A DNA stretch of 24,303 bases from Stercoripulliclostridium_A sp964480195 (GCA_964480195.1 CAYZOJ010000021.1:1-24303); one strand, 5' to 3'; positions 1 to 9,118 are shown, counted from the first letter of the stretch. Program-made: numbers and translations. The notes: generated by a model not told the origin, from the letters alone.

Positions 1-24
1 CGCTTGCGCCCGTCGAGAGCGTGT

Positions 25-168
25 AGATAAAAGCAAATCTCAAAAAAATTAAAAATATGCCATCCGCTAACGTTCTCTATTTAAGAAGAAAAAAAGACTA
101 CCGAACTATCGGTAGCCTATTTGAGTACTAATCATTCTCGCATATTTTTTTGAGATTTGCTTTTATCT
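25..168. repeat. Perfect 25-bp inverted repeat flanking the metK terminator
   Basis: Bases 25-49 are the exact reverse complement of bases 144-168; the match stops on both sides. The right arm is the 3' coding end of metK (roughly residues EIKANLKK). The left arm lies in apparently non-coding DNA beyond the terminator. A 25-base perfect match is far beyond chance in a window of this size. It could be a small inverted duplication, or a fold-back or assembly artefact near a contig end. Confidence 0.9.
89..117 (-). terminator. Rho-independent terminator of metK
   Basis: Read on the minus strand, a 9-bp stem (one G-U pair, tetraloop) at 96-117 is followed by a run of seven T (89-95). It lies just after the metK stop codon and most likely ends the rpoB-rpoC-metK transcript. 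Confidence 0.85.
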
Positions 169-1312
169 CCTCAACTTTGTCTAGTTGTTCCCATGGGTAT
201 TCGGGGTTGCCGAAATGTCCGTAACTGGCGGTTTTGAAGTATATCGGGCGACGTAAGTCGAGTTGGTCAATAATAGCTTTCGGACGGAAGTCGAAAATCT
301 TTTCGACGATTTCCGCTATGCGATCGTCGGGGATAATGCCTGTGCCGTGGGTGTCTACAGAAATAGATACCGGGCGCGCTTTACCTATGGCGTATGCAAG
401 CTGTAACTCGCATTTGTGGGCAAGCCCTGCCGCGACGATGTTCTTTGCGCAATAACGAGCATAGTACGTGGCACTTCTATCGACCTTTGTGGGATCTTTT
501 CCGCTAAAGCAACCGCCACCATGTCCGCAAGCTCCGCCGTACGTATCGACTATTATCTTGCGTCCGGTAAGTCCCGAGTCTCCCGCCGGTCCGCCTATTA
601 CGAATCTGCCGGTAGGATTGATATAGTATTTGGTATTCTCGTCGGTAAGTTCTTGGGGTATTACCTTGTCTATAACTTCGCGTTTGATGTCGGCACGGAG
701 AGTTTCGATATCGACATCGTCGTGTTGCGCGGAGAGGACTACCGCTTCGATTCTCTTTACTCTTCCGTCCTCATACTCGACGGTAACTTGACCCTTGCCG
801 TCCGGACGAAGATAAGGTATGGTTCCGTCTTTTCTAACGTCTGCAAGTTTCTTGCACATCTTATGGGAGAGCTCGAGGGGAAGAGGTAAATAACTTTCCG
901 TTTCATCGGTAGCATAACCGAACATCATTCCCTGATCGCCCGCGCCGATCTTGTCGTACGGATCTCCGTCGGAAGACTCAAGACTGTCGTTTACGCCCAT
1001 GGCAATGTCAGGCGACTGCTCGTCTATGCAAACGTTTATCGCGCAACTCTTGTAATCGAACCCGAGTTCGGATCTGTCATAGCCTATCGCCTTAATGGTA
1101 TTGCGGACTATGCCCGGTATATCGGCGTAACCTTTATGTAAAGTGATTTCGCCCATAACCTGAACCATTCCCGTCGTTACGGTCGTTTCGCACGCTACGC
1201 GACAGGCGGGATCGAGTTTTAACATTTCATCTAAAACGGCATCGCTGATTTGGTCACAAACTTTGTCGGGATGCCCTTCGGTAACGCTTTCGCAGGTAAA
1301 CAATCTTTTCAT
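128..1312 (-). CDS. metK: S-adenosylmethionine synthetase (methionine adenosyltransferase)
   Basis: Cytosolic enzyme that makes S-adenosylmethionine from ATP and methionine, releasing phosphate and pyrophosphate; it supplies methyl groups for RNA, protein and small-molecule methylation. The 394-aa length is normal for the family. The N-terminal ATP/methionine-binding EGHPDKVCDQISDAVLD lies near residues 12-28, the family signature GAGDQGMMFGYA is in the first third, and the Gly-rich phosphate loop GGGCFSGKDPTKVDRS is near residue 260. A GGAGAT ribosome site lies just upstream of the ATG. It is 76 nt downstream of rpoC with no clear promoter between them, so it is probably read from the rpoBC transcript; the only landmark in the gap is a strong hairpin at 1329-1359. 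No SAM riboswitch was seen upstream. Confidence 0.98.
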   Translation of the reverse strand: MKRLFTCESVTEGHPDKVCDQISDAVLDEMLKLDPACRVACETTVTTGMVQVMGEITLHKGYADIPGIVRNTIKAIGYDRSELGFDYKSCAINVCIDEQSPDIAMGVNDSLESSDGDPYDKIGAGDQGMMFGYATDETESYLPLPLELSHKMCKKLADVRKDGTIPYLRPDGKGQVTVEYEDGRVKRIEAVVLSAQHDDVDIETLRADIKREVIDKVIPQELTDENTKYYINPTGRFVIGGPAGDSGLTGRKIIVDTYGGACGHGGGCFSGKDPTKVDRSATYYARYCAKNIVAAGLAHKCELQLAYAIGKARPVSISVDTHGTGIIPDDRIAEIVEKIFDFRPKAIIDQLDLRRPIYFKTASYGHFGNPEYPWEQLDKVEEIKANLKKICEND

Positions 1313-1328
1313 ATTATCTCCATATGCG

Positions 1329-1359
1329 CGTTTTGCTACGCGCGTGGCGTAGCAAAACG
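1329..1359. repeat. 13-bp perfect inverted repeat between rpoC and metK
   Basis: Arms 1329-1341 and 1347-1359 pair perfectly around a 5-nt loop. In the minus-strand transcript the hairpin ends about 10 nt before the metK ribosome site. Neither side carries a T run, so it is not a standard intrinsic terminator. It may be an RNA processing or stability element that separates metK from rpoBC in the transcript. Confidence 0.7.
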
Positions 1360-1388
1360 GTTAAATCAAGTATAGATTTTACTGTTTT

Positions 1389-4300
1389 TTAGTTCTCTTC
1401 GGTTGCGTCGTCGACATCGGTGTCGAGTATGTCGGAGTCGTCGTAATCGTCGATGTTCAAGGGTTTCTCGTCGATAATTCCGGGTTCGCGATGTACATCA
1501 CCGGTCTTTTCGAGAGTTACGTTACGATAGAGCTTCATGCCGGTACCTGCGGGTATGAGCTTACCGATGATGACGTTCTCTTTAAGTCCGACAAAGTGAT
1601 CAACCTTGCTACGGATAGCGGCGTCGACAAGCACTCTCGTGGTTTCTTGGAAGGAAGCCGCCGACAAGAAGGATTCTGTCGCAAGAGACGCCTTGGTGAT
1701 ACCGAGGAGGATTCTCTTGCCGTTTGCGGGCATTCCGCCTTCTTCGAGTACGCGTTCGTTTTCTTCTTCCATCTTATTGAGGTCTACGACTTCGTTCAAG
1801 AGGAACTTGGTATCGTTGGGCTCGGTAATCTTAACCTTGCGCAACATTTGACGAACGATAACTTCGATATGTTTATCCTGAATATTAACACCGTTGCTAC
1901 GATATGCGGACTGCACTTCGCGAATCATAGATTCTTGAACGCCGTGTACGCCCTTGGTGCGCAACGTATCTTGAGGATAAATGGAACCGACCATCAAGGG
2001 ATCGCCTGCGTCAACGACATCGCCTTCGGATACGATAAGTTTAGCCGTGGCGGGAATCTTAAAGTCGGTCGAAGCGTCTGCTCCGGTAACGGTTACGACT
2101 TTCATCGCGCCGTCGTCTTTGATACTTACGGTACCCTTAATCGTGGATACGGTAGCCTTACCCTTAGGAGTACGAGCTTCGAACAATTCTTCGACACGCG
2201 GTAGACCTTGAGTAATGTCGGCGTTGGTTGCTATACCGCCGGTGTGGAAGGTACGCATCGTGAGCTGGGTTCCGGGTTCGCCTATCGACTGAGCCGCGAT
2301 TACGCCGACAGCCTCGCCGACTTTGACTTTGTTCCAGCTTGCCATATTGGCACCGTAGCACTTGGCGCATACGCCCTGTTTCGCCTTACAGGTAAGTATC
2401 GAACGGATTCTTACACTGCGAATGCCTGCTTTTTCGACTCTGTCCGCCGCCTCTTCTGTAATAAGAGTATCTGCGGGAACGAGGACTTCGCCGGTAGCGG
2501 GATCGACGATTTCTTTAATGGAATAACGTCCGGCAATACGCTCTTTAATGGTTTCGATAACCGCGCCTGCGGAATCTTTGATGGGTCCGACTTCGAATCC
2601 GCGAGTATCTCCGCAATCTTCTTCATTGACGATAACGTCGTGCGCTACGTCTACAAGACGACGGGTAAGATAACCGGAGTCAGCCGTCTTAAGAGCCGTA
2701 TCCGCACCGCCCTTACGGGTACCGTGGGAAGAAATGAAGTATTCGAGAACGGTAAGACCTTCACGGAACGAGGACTTAACAGGAATTTCGATAACTTTAC
2801 CGGACGGGTCGTTCATAAGTCCGCGCATACCGGAAAGCTGTTTGATCTGTTGCATGGAACCACGAGCGCCGGAGTCTGCCATCATCCATATAGGATTGAA
2901 TTTGTCGAACTTTTTGAAGTTCTCCTCGAGGTTGTCTGCGACTTTCTTTGTGGTCTTTGCCCAAACGTCTACGGTTTCTTGATATCTTTCGTCCTCGGTC
3001 ATCAAACCACGACGGAAACGTTTTTCGATTTGGATAACCTCGTTTTCGGCTTCTTCCAAGATTTTCTCTTTGTCGCCGGGGATTTGCATATCGAATACGC
3101 TGGTCGTGATACCGCCGAGCGTCGAATATTTGAAGCCGAGGCTCTTAATGTCGTCAAGAACTTTGGCAACTTCGGTCGAACCTTTGAGCTTGAAGCATCT
3201 TTCTACAATCTTGCTGAGTTGCTTTTTGCCGATCGGGTTGTCGCCGTTGATACCGGTAACTTCGAGTTCGAGTCTGCCTGCGTCGGTGGTTCTGTCTACA
3301 AAACCGAGGTCTTGGGGAAGAGCTTCGTTGAATATGATTCTGCCGACGGTCGTCTTGATGATGCCTTTATAGACAACGCCGTCTTCTTCCTTACGCATTC
3401 TGACGTTGATGAGTGCCTGAAGGTCGATATCTCCTACTTGGCAAGCCATCTTGGCTTCGTCTGCGGAAGTAAAGTATCTGCCCTCTCCGTTCGCGCCGGG
3501 TTTGATTTGGGTAAGGTAATAAGAACCTATAACCATATCCTGAGTCGGGCTCAAAATCGGCTTGCCGTCGGAAAGTTTAAGAACGTTGTTGGTCGAAAGC
3601 ATAAGGAATCTTGCTTCGACTTGTGCCGCCGTGGAGAGCGGTACGTGTACAGGCATTTGGTCGCCGTCGAAGTCAGCGTTGAACGCCGAGCAAACGAGCG
3701 GGTGGAGCTTGATAGCTCTGCCTTCTACGAGCACGGGTTCGAATGCTTGGATACCCAAACGGTGCAATGTAGGAGCACGGTTCAAAAGAACGGGGTGATC
3801 TTTGATGACGTCTTCGAGGATGTCCCAAATTTGAGATTTGCCTCTTGCAACGGCGTTCTTCGCGCTCTTGATGTTTTGGCAAATGCCGAGTTCGACGAGC
3901 TTACGGAACACGAAGGGCTTGAAGAGTTCGATTGCCATTTCTTTAGGCAAACCGCATTGATAAAGCTTGAGTTCGGGTCCTACGACTATAACGGAACGTC
4001 CGGAGTAGTCGACACGCTTGCCGAGGAGGTTTTGACGGAATCTGCCCTGCTTACCGCGGAGCATATCCGAAAGAGATTTAAGGCTTCTGTTTCCGGGACC
4101 GGTTACCGCTTTGCCGTGCTTGCCGTTGTCGATAAGAGCGTCGACGGCTTCCTGAAGCATACGTTTTTCGTTACGTACGACGATATCGGGAGCTCCGCTT
4201 TCGACCATCTTTTTAAGACGGTTGTTACGGTTGATAACTCTACGATAAAGATCGTTAAGATCGGAAGTCGCGAATCTTCCGCCGTCGAGTTGTACCATCG

Positions 4301-5021
4301 GGCGGAGATCCGGAGGAAGTACGGGAAGTACGTCGAGTACCATCCATTCGGGCTTATTGCCGGATACGCGGAAAGCCTCTACTATATCAAGCTGTTTTGC
4401 AGCCTTTTGTTGTTTGTTGCCGGTGGAAGTCGCAACGATTTCTTTAAGTTGACGGCTTTCTTCTTCGAGGTCGATTTCACGGAGAAGGATTTTGAACGCT
4501 TCTGCGCCCATACCTACCTTAAAGCTGTCGGGACCGTACTTCTCGAGAGCCGCGCGATACTCGTCGTCCTTGATGACCTGCTTCTTGTAGAATTCGGTCG
4601 AACCCGGATCGAGAACCACGAAAGCCGCGTAGTATATTACCTGCTCGACTTGCTTGGGGCTCATGTTGAGTATGGAGCTGATACGGCTCGGAACACCGCG
4701 GAAGTACCATATATGCGCTACGGGGGAGGCAAGTTCGATATGTCCCATTCTTTCGCGACGGACCTTGGACTTGGTAACCTCGACTCCGCACTTGTCGCAT
4801 ATCGTGCCCTTAAATCTTATTCTTTTATATTTACCGCAATGGCACTCGTAATCCTTGGTGGGTCCGAATATTTTTTCACAGAACAAACCGTCCTTTTCCG
4901 GCTTTTGAGTTCTGTAGTTTATGGTTTCCGGCTTGGTAACTTCGCCGTGCGACCACTCTCTGATCTTTTCCGGAGAGGCTAAAGAAATTTGCATTGCGTC
5001 AAAGCTGTTAATTTCTATCAT
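1389..5021 (-). CDS. rpoC: DNA-directed RNA polymerase subunit beta'
   Basis: Largest subunit of RNA polymerase; it carries the catalytic Mg2+ site and binds template DNA. At 1210 aa it matches Gram-positive beta' subunits. The N-terminal zinc ribbon CHCG...CDKCGVEV lies near residues 60-80, and the active-site loop NADFDGDQ places the three Mg-binding aspartates at D450, D452 and D454. A second zinc site includes the cysteines of NEEDCGDTRG and CKAKQGVCAKCYG. The toe-printing trigger-loop region FHTGGIA is present. One residue is odd: the loop reads DQMPVHVP, where the family has Ala in place of Pro457. It starts 16 nt after rpoB with a GGAGG site in the gap, so the two are cotranscribed. 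The C-terminus is acidic (repeated Asp). Confidence 0.99.
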   Translation of the reverse strand: MIEINSFDAMQISLASPEKIREWSHGEVTKPETINYRTQKPEKDGLFCEKIFGPTKDYECHCGKYKRIRFKGTICDKCGVEVTKSKVRRERMGHIELASPVAHIWYFRGVPSRISSILNMSPKQVEQVIYYAAFVVLDPGSTEFYKKQVIKDDEYRAALEKYGPDSFKVGMGAEAFKILLREIDLEEESRQLKEIVATSTGNKQQKAAKQLDIVEAFRVSGNKPEWMVLDVLPVLPPDLRPMVQLDGGRFATSDLNDLYRRVINRNNRLKKMVESGAPDIVVRNEKRMLQEAVDALIDNGKHGKAVTGPGNRSLKSLSDMLRGKQGRFRQNLLGKRVDYSGRSVIVVGPELKLYQCGLPKEMAIELFKPFVFRKLVELGICQNIKSAKNAVARGKSQIWDILEDVIKDHPVLLNRAPTLHRLGIQAFEPVLVEGRAIKLHPLVCSAFNADFDGDQMPVHVPLSTAAQVEARFLMLSTNNVLKLSDGKPILSPTQDMVIGSYYLTQIKPGANGEGRYFTSADEAKMACQVGDIDLQALINVRMRKEEDGVVYKGIIKTTVGRIIFNEALPQDLGFVDRTTDAGRLELEVTGINGDNPIGKKQLSKIVERCFKLKGSTEVAKVLDDIKSLGFKYSTLGGITTSVFDMQIPGDKEKILEEAENEVIQIEKRFRRGLMTEDERYQETVDVWAKTTKKVADNLEENFKKFDKFNPIWMMADSGARGSMQQIKQLSGMRGLMNDPSGKVIEIPVKSSFREGLTVLEYFISSHGTRKGGADTALKTADSGYLTRRLVDVAHDVIVNEEDCGDTRGFEVGPIKDSAGAVIETIKERIAGRYSIKEIVDPATGEVLVPADTLITEEAADRVEKAGIRSVRIRSILTCKAKQGVCAKCYGANMASWNKVKVGEAVGVIAAQSIGEPGTQLTMRTFHTGGIATNADITQGLPRVEELFEARTPKGKATVSTIKGTVSIKDDGAMKVVTVTGADASTDFKIPATAKLIVSEGDVVDAGDPLMVGSIYPQDTLRTKGVHGVQESMIREVQSAYRSNGVNIQDKHIEVIVRQMLRKVKITEPNDTKFLLNEVVDLNKMEEENERVLEEGGMPANGKRILLGITKASLATESFLSAASFQETTRVLVDAAIRSKVDHFVGLKENVIIGKLIPAGTGMKLYRNVTLEKTGDVHREPGIIDEKPLNIDDYDDSDILDTDVDDATEEN

Positions 5022-5037
5022 CTTTTATACCTCCTAA

Positions 5038-8000
5038 TTATTGATCGTCATCGTCGAATCCGAACTCGCTTCTGAGGAGTTCTTCGCCGTCGAGGTAGTT
5101 ATCATCGTTATCGTCGTCCAACGCGTCGCCGTAAATAGGCTCGTCATCGTCGTCTTCGTCGAACATACCGTCAAGGTTGCTTACGTCGATTTCTCCGCTG
5201 TTTGCGCTACCGCTTCTGACACCGGCAAAGAGATTATCGAGGCTGTCGTCCTCTTCGAACAACGAATCGGAATAACTGTCGCCGTCCATAAGTCCGCTCA
5301 AGGAAAGTGCGTCGTCGGGCTCATCCTTGGTTTCCGGTCTTTGGATTACGGGTTCGTACGTTACGGGTTCGTCGTCAAGCTCGGAGAGTTCGACTTCCGC
5401 ATTGGTGTCCGTCAAAAGTTTGATGTCGAGGCATAAGCTCTGCATTTCTTTTTTGAGAACCTTGAATGCTTCGGGAAGTCCCGGAGATGCGAGTGCCGCG
5501 TTGGGTTTGATGATGCTGTCGAATATCTTTTGTCTGCCCATTACGTCGTCGGACTTGACGGTCAACATCTCTTGGAGAATGTTCGCCGCGCCGTACGCTT
5601 CGAGTGCCCAAACTTCCATTTCGCCGAAACGCTGTCCGCCGAATTGCGCTTTGCCTCCGAGAGGCTGTTGGGTAACCATCGAGTACGGACCTACCGAACG
5701 TGCGTGAATCTTATCGTCGACAAGGTGGATAAGTTTGAGCATGTACATATAGCCGACCGTGATGGGGTTGGGGAACTTCTCGCCGGTTCTGCCGTCGTAT
5801 ACGGTGAGCTTGCCGTTTTCGGGAAGTTTATTTTCGTGGAAGAGTTGTTGGATATCGCTTTCGGACGCGCCGTCGAATACGGGTGTCGCGACTTTGATAC
5901 CGAGTAACTTCGCTACAAGACCCAAGTGGACTTCGAGAACCTGTCCGATGTTCATACGGGAAGGAACGCCGAGCGGGTTAAGAAGGATTTGGAGAGGAGT
6001 GCCGTCCGCGAGGAAGGGCATGTCTTCTTTGGGCAATACGCGGGAGATAACACCCTTGTTGCCGTGACGTCCCGCCATCTTGTCGCCGACGCCGATCTTT
6101 CTCTTTTGAGCGATGTAAACTCTGACCATCTTGTTGACGCCGGGGCTTAACTCGTCTTTGTTAGCGCGAGTGAATATCTTGACGTCTACTACGGTACCCT
6201 CTCCGCCGTTGGGAACTTTGAGGGAAACGTCCCTGACTTCGCGAGCCTTTTCGCCGAATATCGCGCGGAGCAATCTCTCTTCGGGAGTGAGTTCGGTTTC
6301 GCCCTTAGGAGTTACTTTACCGACGAGGTAATCGCCTACTCTGACTTCGGCGCCTACCATTACGATACCGTCTTCGTCGAGGTTCTTGAGAACTTCTTCG
6401 CTGACGTTGGGGATGTCGCGGGTGATTTGCTCTTCGCCGAGGCGAGTGTCGCGACATTCGATTTCGTGCTCTTCGATGTGTATGGTGGTAAAGACGTCCC
6501 TCTTGACGAGTTCTTCGGAAATGAGGATAGCGTCTTCGTAGTTATAGCCTTCCCACGTGGAGAAGCCGATGAGGATGTTTCTGCCGAGAGCGAGTTCGCC
6601 GTTTTCGGTCGAAGGTCCGTCTGCAAGAATTTCGTCCTTAGCGACTCTCTGTCCGTGGACTACTACGGGTTTTTGGTTTATGCAAGTACCTTGGTTACTG
6701 CGGACAAACTTCTGGAGCTCGTACGTATAGATGTTGCCGTCGTCGCCCATGACTTCGATTTTATCCGCGCTGACGTAAGTTACAAGACCCGCTTCTTTTG
6801 CGAGAATGCAAACGCCGGAATCATGTGCCACCACGTATTCCATACCGGTTCCTACGATAGGTGCTTCCGGACGGAGGAGCGGTACAGCCTGACGTTGCAT
6901 GTTCGATCCCATAAGCGCGCGCTGTGCGTCGTCGTTCTCAAGGAAAGGTATCAAAGCTGTAGCTACGGATACCAACTGTTGAGGAGATGCGTCGATGTAG
7001 TCTGCCTTGTCGCTCGGGAATTCTTTAATCAAATCACGGTAACGGCAAGTGATACGTTTATGAACGAAACGACCGTTTTCGTCGAGAGGCTCGTTAGCCT
7101 GAGCGACTACGTACTTGTCTTCTTCGTCCGCGGCGAGGTAATCGACGATATCTGTTACCTGACCGGTGGTTTTGTCTATTCTACGGTACGGAGCTTCGAT
7201 AAAGCCGTACTCGTTTACTCTCGCGTAAGAGGAAAGCGACGTGATAAGACCGATGTTCTGACCTTCAGGAGTTTCTACGGGGCACATTCTGCCGTAGTGG
7301 GTGTAGTGAACGTCACGAACTTCAAATCCCGCGCGTTCTCTGTTAAGACCTCCGGGGCCGAGAGCGGAGAGCTTTCTCTTGTGAGTGAGTTCCGCGATGG
7401 GGTTGGGTTGATCCATGAACTGGGAGAGCTGGGAAGATCCGAAGAACTCTCTTATAGCGCTGGATACGGGGCGAATGTTGATGAGCGATGCGGGAGTAAC
7501 CTCTTCGGGGTCCTGCGCCATCATTCTTTCGCGAACGACTCTTTCAAGACGGGTCATGCCGATACGGAATTGGTTTTGGAGCAATTCGCCTACCGAACGG
7601 ACACGACGGTTGGAAAGGTGGTCGATGTTATCGGGAATATGGAATCCCGAGCGGAGCTCTTTGTTATAGAAGCGCATATTGACGTTATAGCTCATAATCG
7701 AGATGATATCGTCGATGGAGATGTGCTTGAGTACCAATTCGTCCGCGTTTGCCTTAATAGCGATTTTGAGCCCTTCCATATCGCCTTCGTGGGCGTCGAT
7801 GAGCTCTCTGAGTACGGGATAGTAAACTTTCTCGTGTATGCCGAGTTCTGCGGGGTCGCAATCGACGTATCCCGCGAGATCTACGGTGTTGTTACCGACG
7901 ACTTTGACGGGAGGAAGATTGTCCATATCCTCGATGTTCTTAACCCATACGCTGTTGATACCGAGGTTTTGAATGGTATCCGCTTGTTCACGGGTGATGG

Positions 8001-8934
8001 TTTCGCCTGCGGAAACGATGATTTCGCCGTCCGGGGATACAACGTCCTGAGCGCAAACCTGTTCCTCAATGCGGTTAGCAAGAGAAAGGTGCTTGTTGAA
8101 TTGATATCTGCCGACTTTTGCGAGATCGTAACGGCGAGTATCGAAGAACAAGTTGGGAAGATGCGAATCTACCGCGGTAGCAGTCGGAACTTCGCCGGGT
8201 TTAAGCTTGCGATAAACTTCGATCTTAGCGGTTTCGACGCTTTGTATATCGCCGTCCTTAGCGCAGGACTGTGCTATCATTTCGTCGTTGCCGAAGAGTT
8301 CGAGAATTTCTTCGTTCGTGCCGTAGCCGAGTGCGCGGAGAAGGAGCGTCGCGGAAATTTTACGGGTACGGTCTACACGTACGGAAAGAGTGCCTGCCGC
8401 GTCTTGAATGTATTCGAGCCATGCTCCGCGGGAGGGTATAACGGTTGTTTCGTAACGCAAAATACCGTTCTTATCGGCAACGCCTTTTGCTGTGTATACG
8501 CCGGGGCTACGTACGAGCTGGCTTACTACTACACGTTCGGCGCCGTTGATGATAAACGTACCGTTTTCCGTCATTTTGGGGAATTCGCCCATGTAGACGT
8601 CGGAATCTATCACTTTACCGGTATCCTTTACGGTAAGACGAACCTTTACGCGAAGCGACGTGGTGTACGTTGCGTCACGGTTTTTAGACTCCTTAACGGA
8701 ATACTTGCTCTCGTTGGAAAGCGAATGCTCCAAGAAAGAAAGCTCTATCTTGTTGCTGTAGTCGGTTATAGGAGAAAAGTCGTCGAGTACTTCGCGAATA
8801 CCTTGGTTGATAAACGAATCGTAAGATGTCTTCTGGACTTCGATTAGATAGGGAATTTGGAGAACGTCTTTGCTTTTGCTAAAAGACCATCTCTCTACGT
8901 TCCCGCGTTTGACCTTATGGATTTTTTGAGTCAT
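5038..8934 (-). CDS. rpoB: DNA-directed RNA polymerase subunit beta
   Basis: Second-largest RNA polymerase subunit; with beta' it forms the active cleft and the rifampicin pocket. It has 1298 aa. Recognisable blocks are the rifampicin cluster SSQLSQFMDQPNPIAELTHK followed by RKLSALGPGG (about residues 500-530), the clamp motif GHRQ-like region MAGRHGNKGV, and the C-terminal PLGGKAQFGGQRFGEMEVWA. Residue 521 is Lys where E. coli has Arg529. The last 112 residues or so form a highly acidic tail, longer than the acidic tail of Bacillus RpoB. The start has an AAGGAG site about 8 nt upstream. Transcription probably starts near 9112, leaving an untranslated leader of about 178 nt. The rpl genes that usually precede rpoB are separated from it here by four unrelated genes. 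Confidence 0.99.
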   Translation of the reverse strand: MTQKIHKVKRGNVERWSFSKSKDVLQIPYLIEVQKTSYDSFINQGIREVLDDFSPITDYSNKIELSFLEHSLSNESKYSVKESKNRDATYTTSLRVKVRLTVKDTGKVIDSDVYMGEFPKMTENGTFIINGAERVVVSQLVRSPGVYTAKGVADKNGILRYETTVIPSRGAWLEYIQDAAGTLSVRVDRTRKISATLLLRALGYGTNEEILELFGNDEMIAQSCAKDGDIQSVETAKIEVYRKLKPGEVPTATAVDSHLPNLFFDTRRYDLAKVGRYQFNKHLSLANRIEEQVCAQDVVSPDGEIIVSAGETITREQADTIQNLGINSVWVKNIEDMDNLPPVKVVGNNTVDLAGYVDCDPAELGIHEKVYYPVLRELIDAHEGDMEGLKIAIKANADELVLKHISIDDIISIMSYNVNMRFYNKELRSGFHIPDNIDHLSNRRVRSVGELLQNQFRIGMTRLERVVRERMMAQDPEEVTPASLINIRPVSSAIREFFGSSQLSQFMDQPNPIAELTHKRKLSALGPGGLNRERAGFEVRDVHYTHYGRMCPVETPEGQNIGLITSLSSYARVNEYGFIEAPYRRIDKTTGQVTDIVDYLAADEEDKYVVAQANEPLDENGRFVHKRITCRYRDLIKEFPSDKADYIDASPQQLVSVATALIPFLENDDAQRALMGSNMQRQAVPLLRPEAPIVGTGMEYVVAHDSGVCILAKEAGLVTYVSADKIEVMGDDGNIYTYELQKFVRSNQGTCINQKPVVVHGQRVAKDEILADGPSTENGELALGRNILIGFSTWEGYNYEDAILISEELVKRDVFTTIHIEEHEIECRDTRLGEEQITRDIPNVSEEVLKNLDEDGIVMVGAEVRVGDYLVGKVTPKGETELTPEERLLRAIFGEKAREVRDVSLKVPNGGEGTVVDVKIFTRANKDELSPGVNKMVRVYIAQKRKIGVGDKMAGRHGNKGVISRVLPKEDMPFLADGTPLQILLNPLGVPSRMNIGQVLEVHLGLVAKLLGIKVATPVFDGASESDIQQLFHENKLPENGKLTVYDGRTGEKFPNPITVGYMYMLKLIHLVDDKIHARSVGPYSMVTQQPLGGKAQFGGQRFGEMEVWALEAYGAANILQEMLTVKSDDVMGRQKIFDSIIKPNAALASPGLPEAFKVLKKEMQSLCLDIKLLTDTNAEVELSELDDEPVTYEPVIQRPETKDEPDDALSLSGLMDGDSYSDSLFEEDDSLDNLFAGVRSGSANSGEIDVSNLDGMFDEDDDDEPIYGDALDDDNDDNYLDGEELLRSEFGFDDDDQ

Positions 8935-9112
8935 TTGGTACGCTCCTTGTTAAAATTTTCCGTCGGCTTACGCCATTGTTGCGGTACTGCCTTGACAACT
9001 CGAGAACCGCATCTGCCGAGTCGTCCGTTTTTGACGTTTTTACGCATAAAACGATGTACTTTCCGCTCTGAAAACTTCTTCCAGCGCATACAAATCCATC
9101 ATAATTATGCAT
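8935..9112 (-). promoter_or_regulatory. rpoB 5' leader
   Basis: This 178-nt predicted untranslated leader has no strong terminator-like hairpin that I could find. It does contain an open frame of 65 codons (9112 down to 8915) whose ATG sits at the predicted transcription start and which overlaps the rpoB start by 20 nt. No ribosome site precedes that ATG and the translation looks unlike a known protein, so I do not annotate it as a gene. Confidence 0.4.
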
Positions 9113-9118
9113 TTTACG

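Noticed and set aside
1..52. Possible 3' end of a plus-strand gene entering from the left edge
   Set aside because: Frames end at 26, 30 and 52, but too few codons are visible to support a gene, and the region overlaps the unexplained inverted repeat.
1313..1388. SAM riboswitch upstream of metK
   Set aside because: The 76-nt gap is too short and shows only one simple hairpin, not the multi-helix junction of known SAM-sensing RNAs.
2208..4982. Long open frame (924 codons) on the plus strand opposite rpoC
   Set aside because: It mirrors the rpoC gene because that gene avoids the sense codons whose complements would be stops. The translation has no recognisable domain and there is no ribosome site.
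6427..8847. Long open frame (806 codons) on the plus strand opposite rpoB
   Set aside because: Same codon-usage shadow as over rpoC; rpoB on the other strand is beyond doubt.
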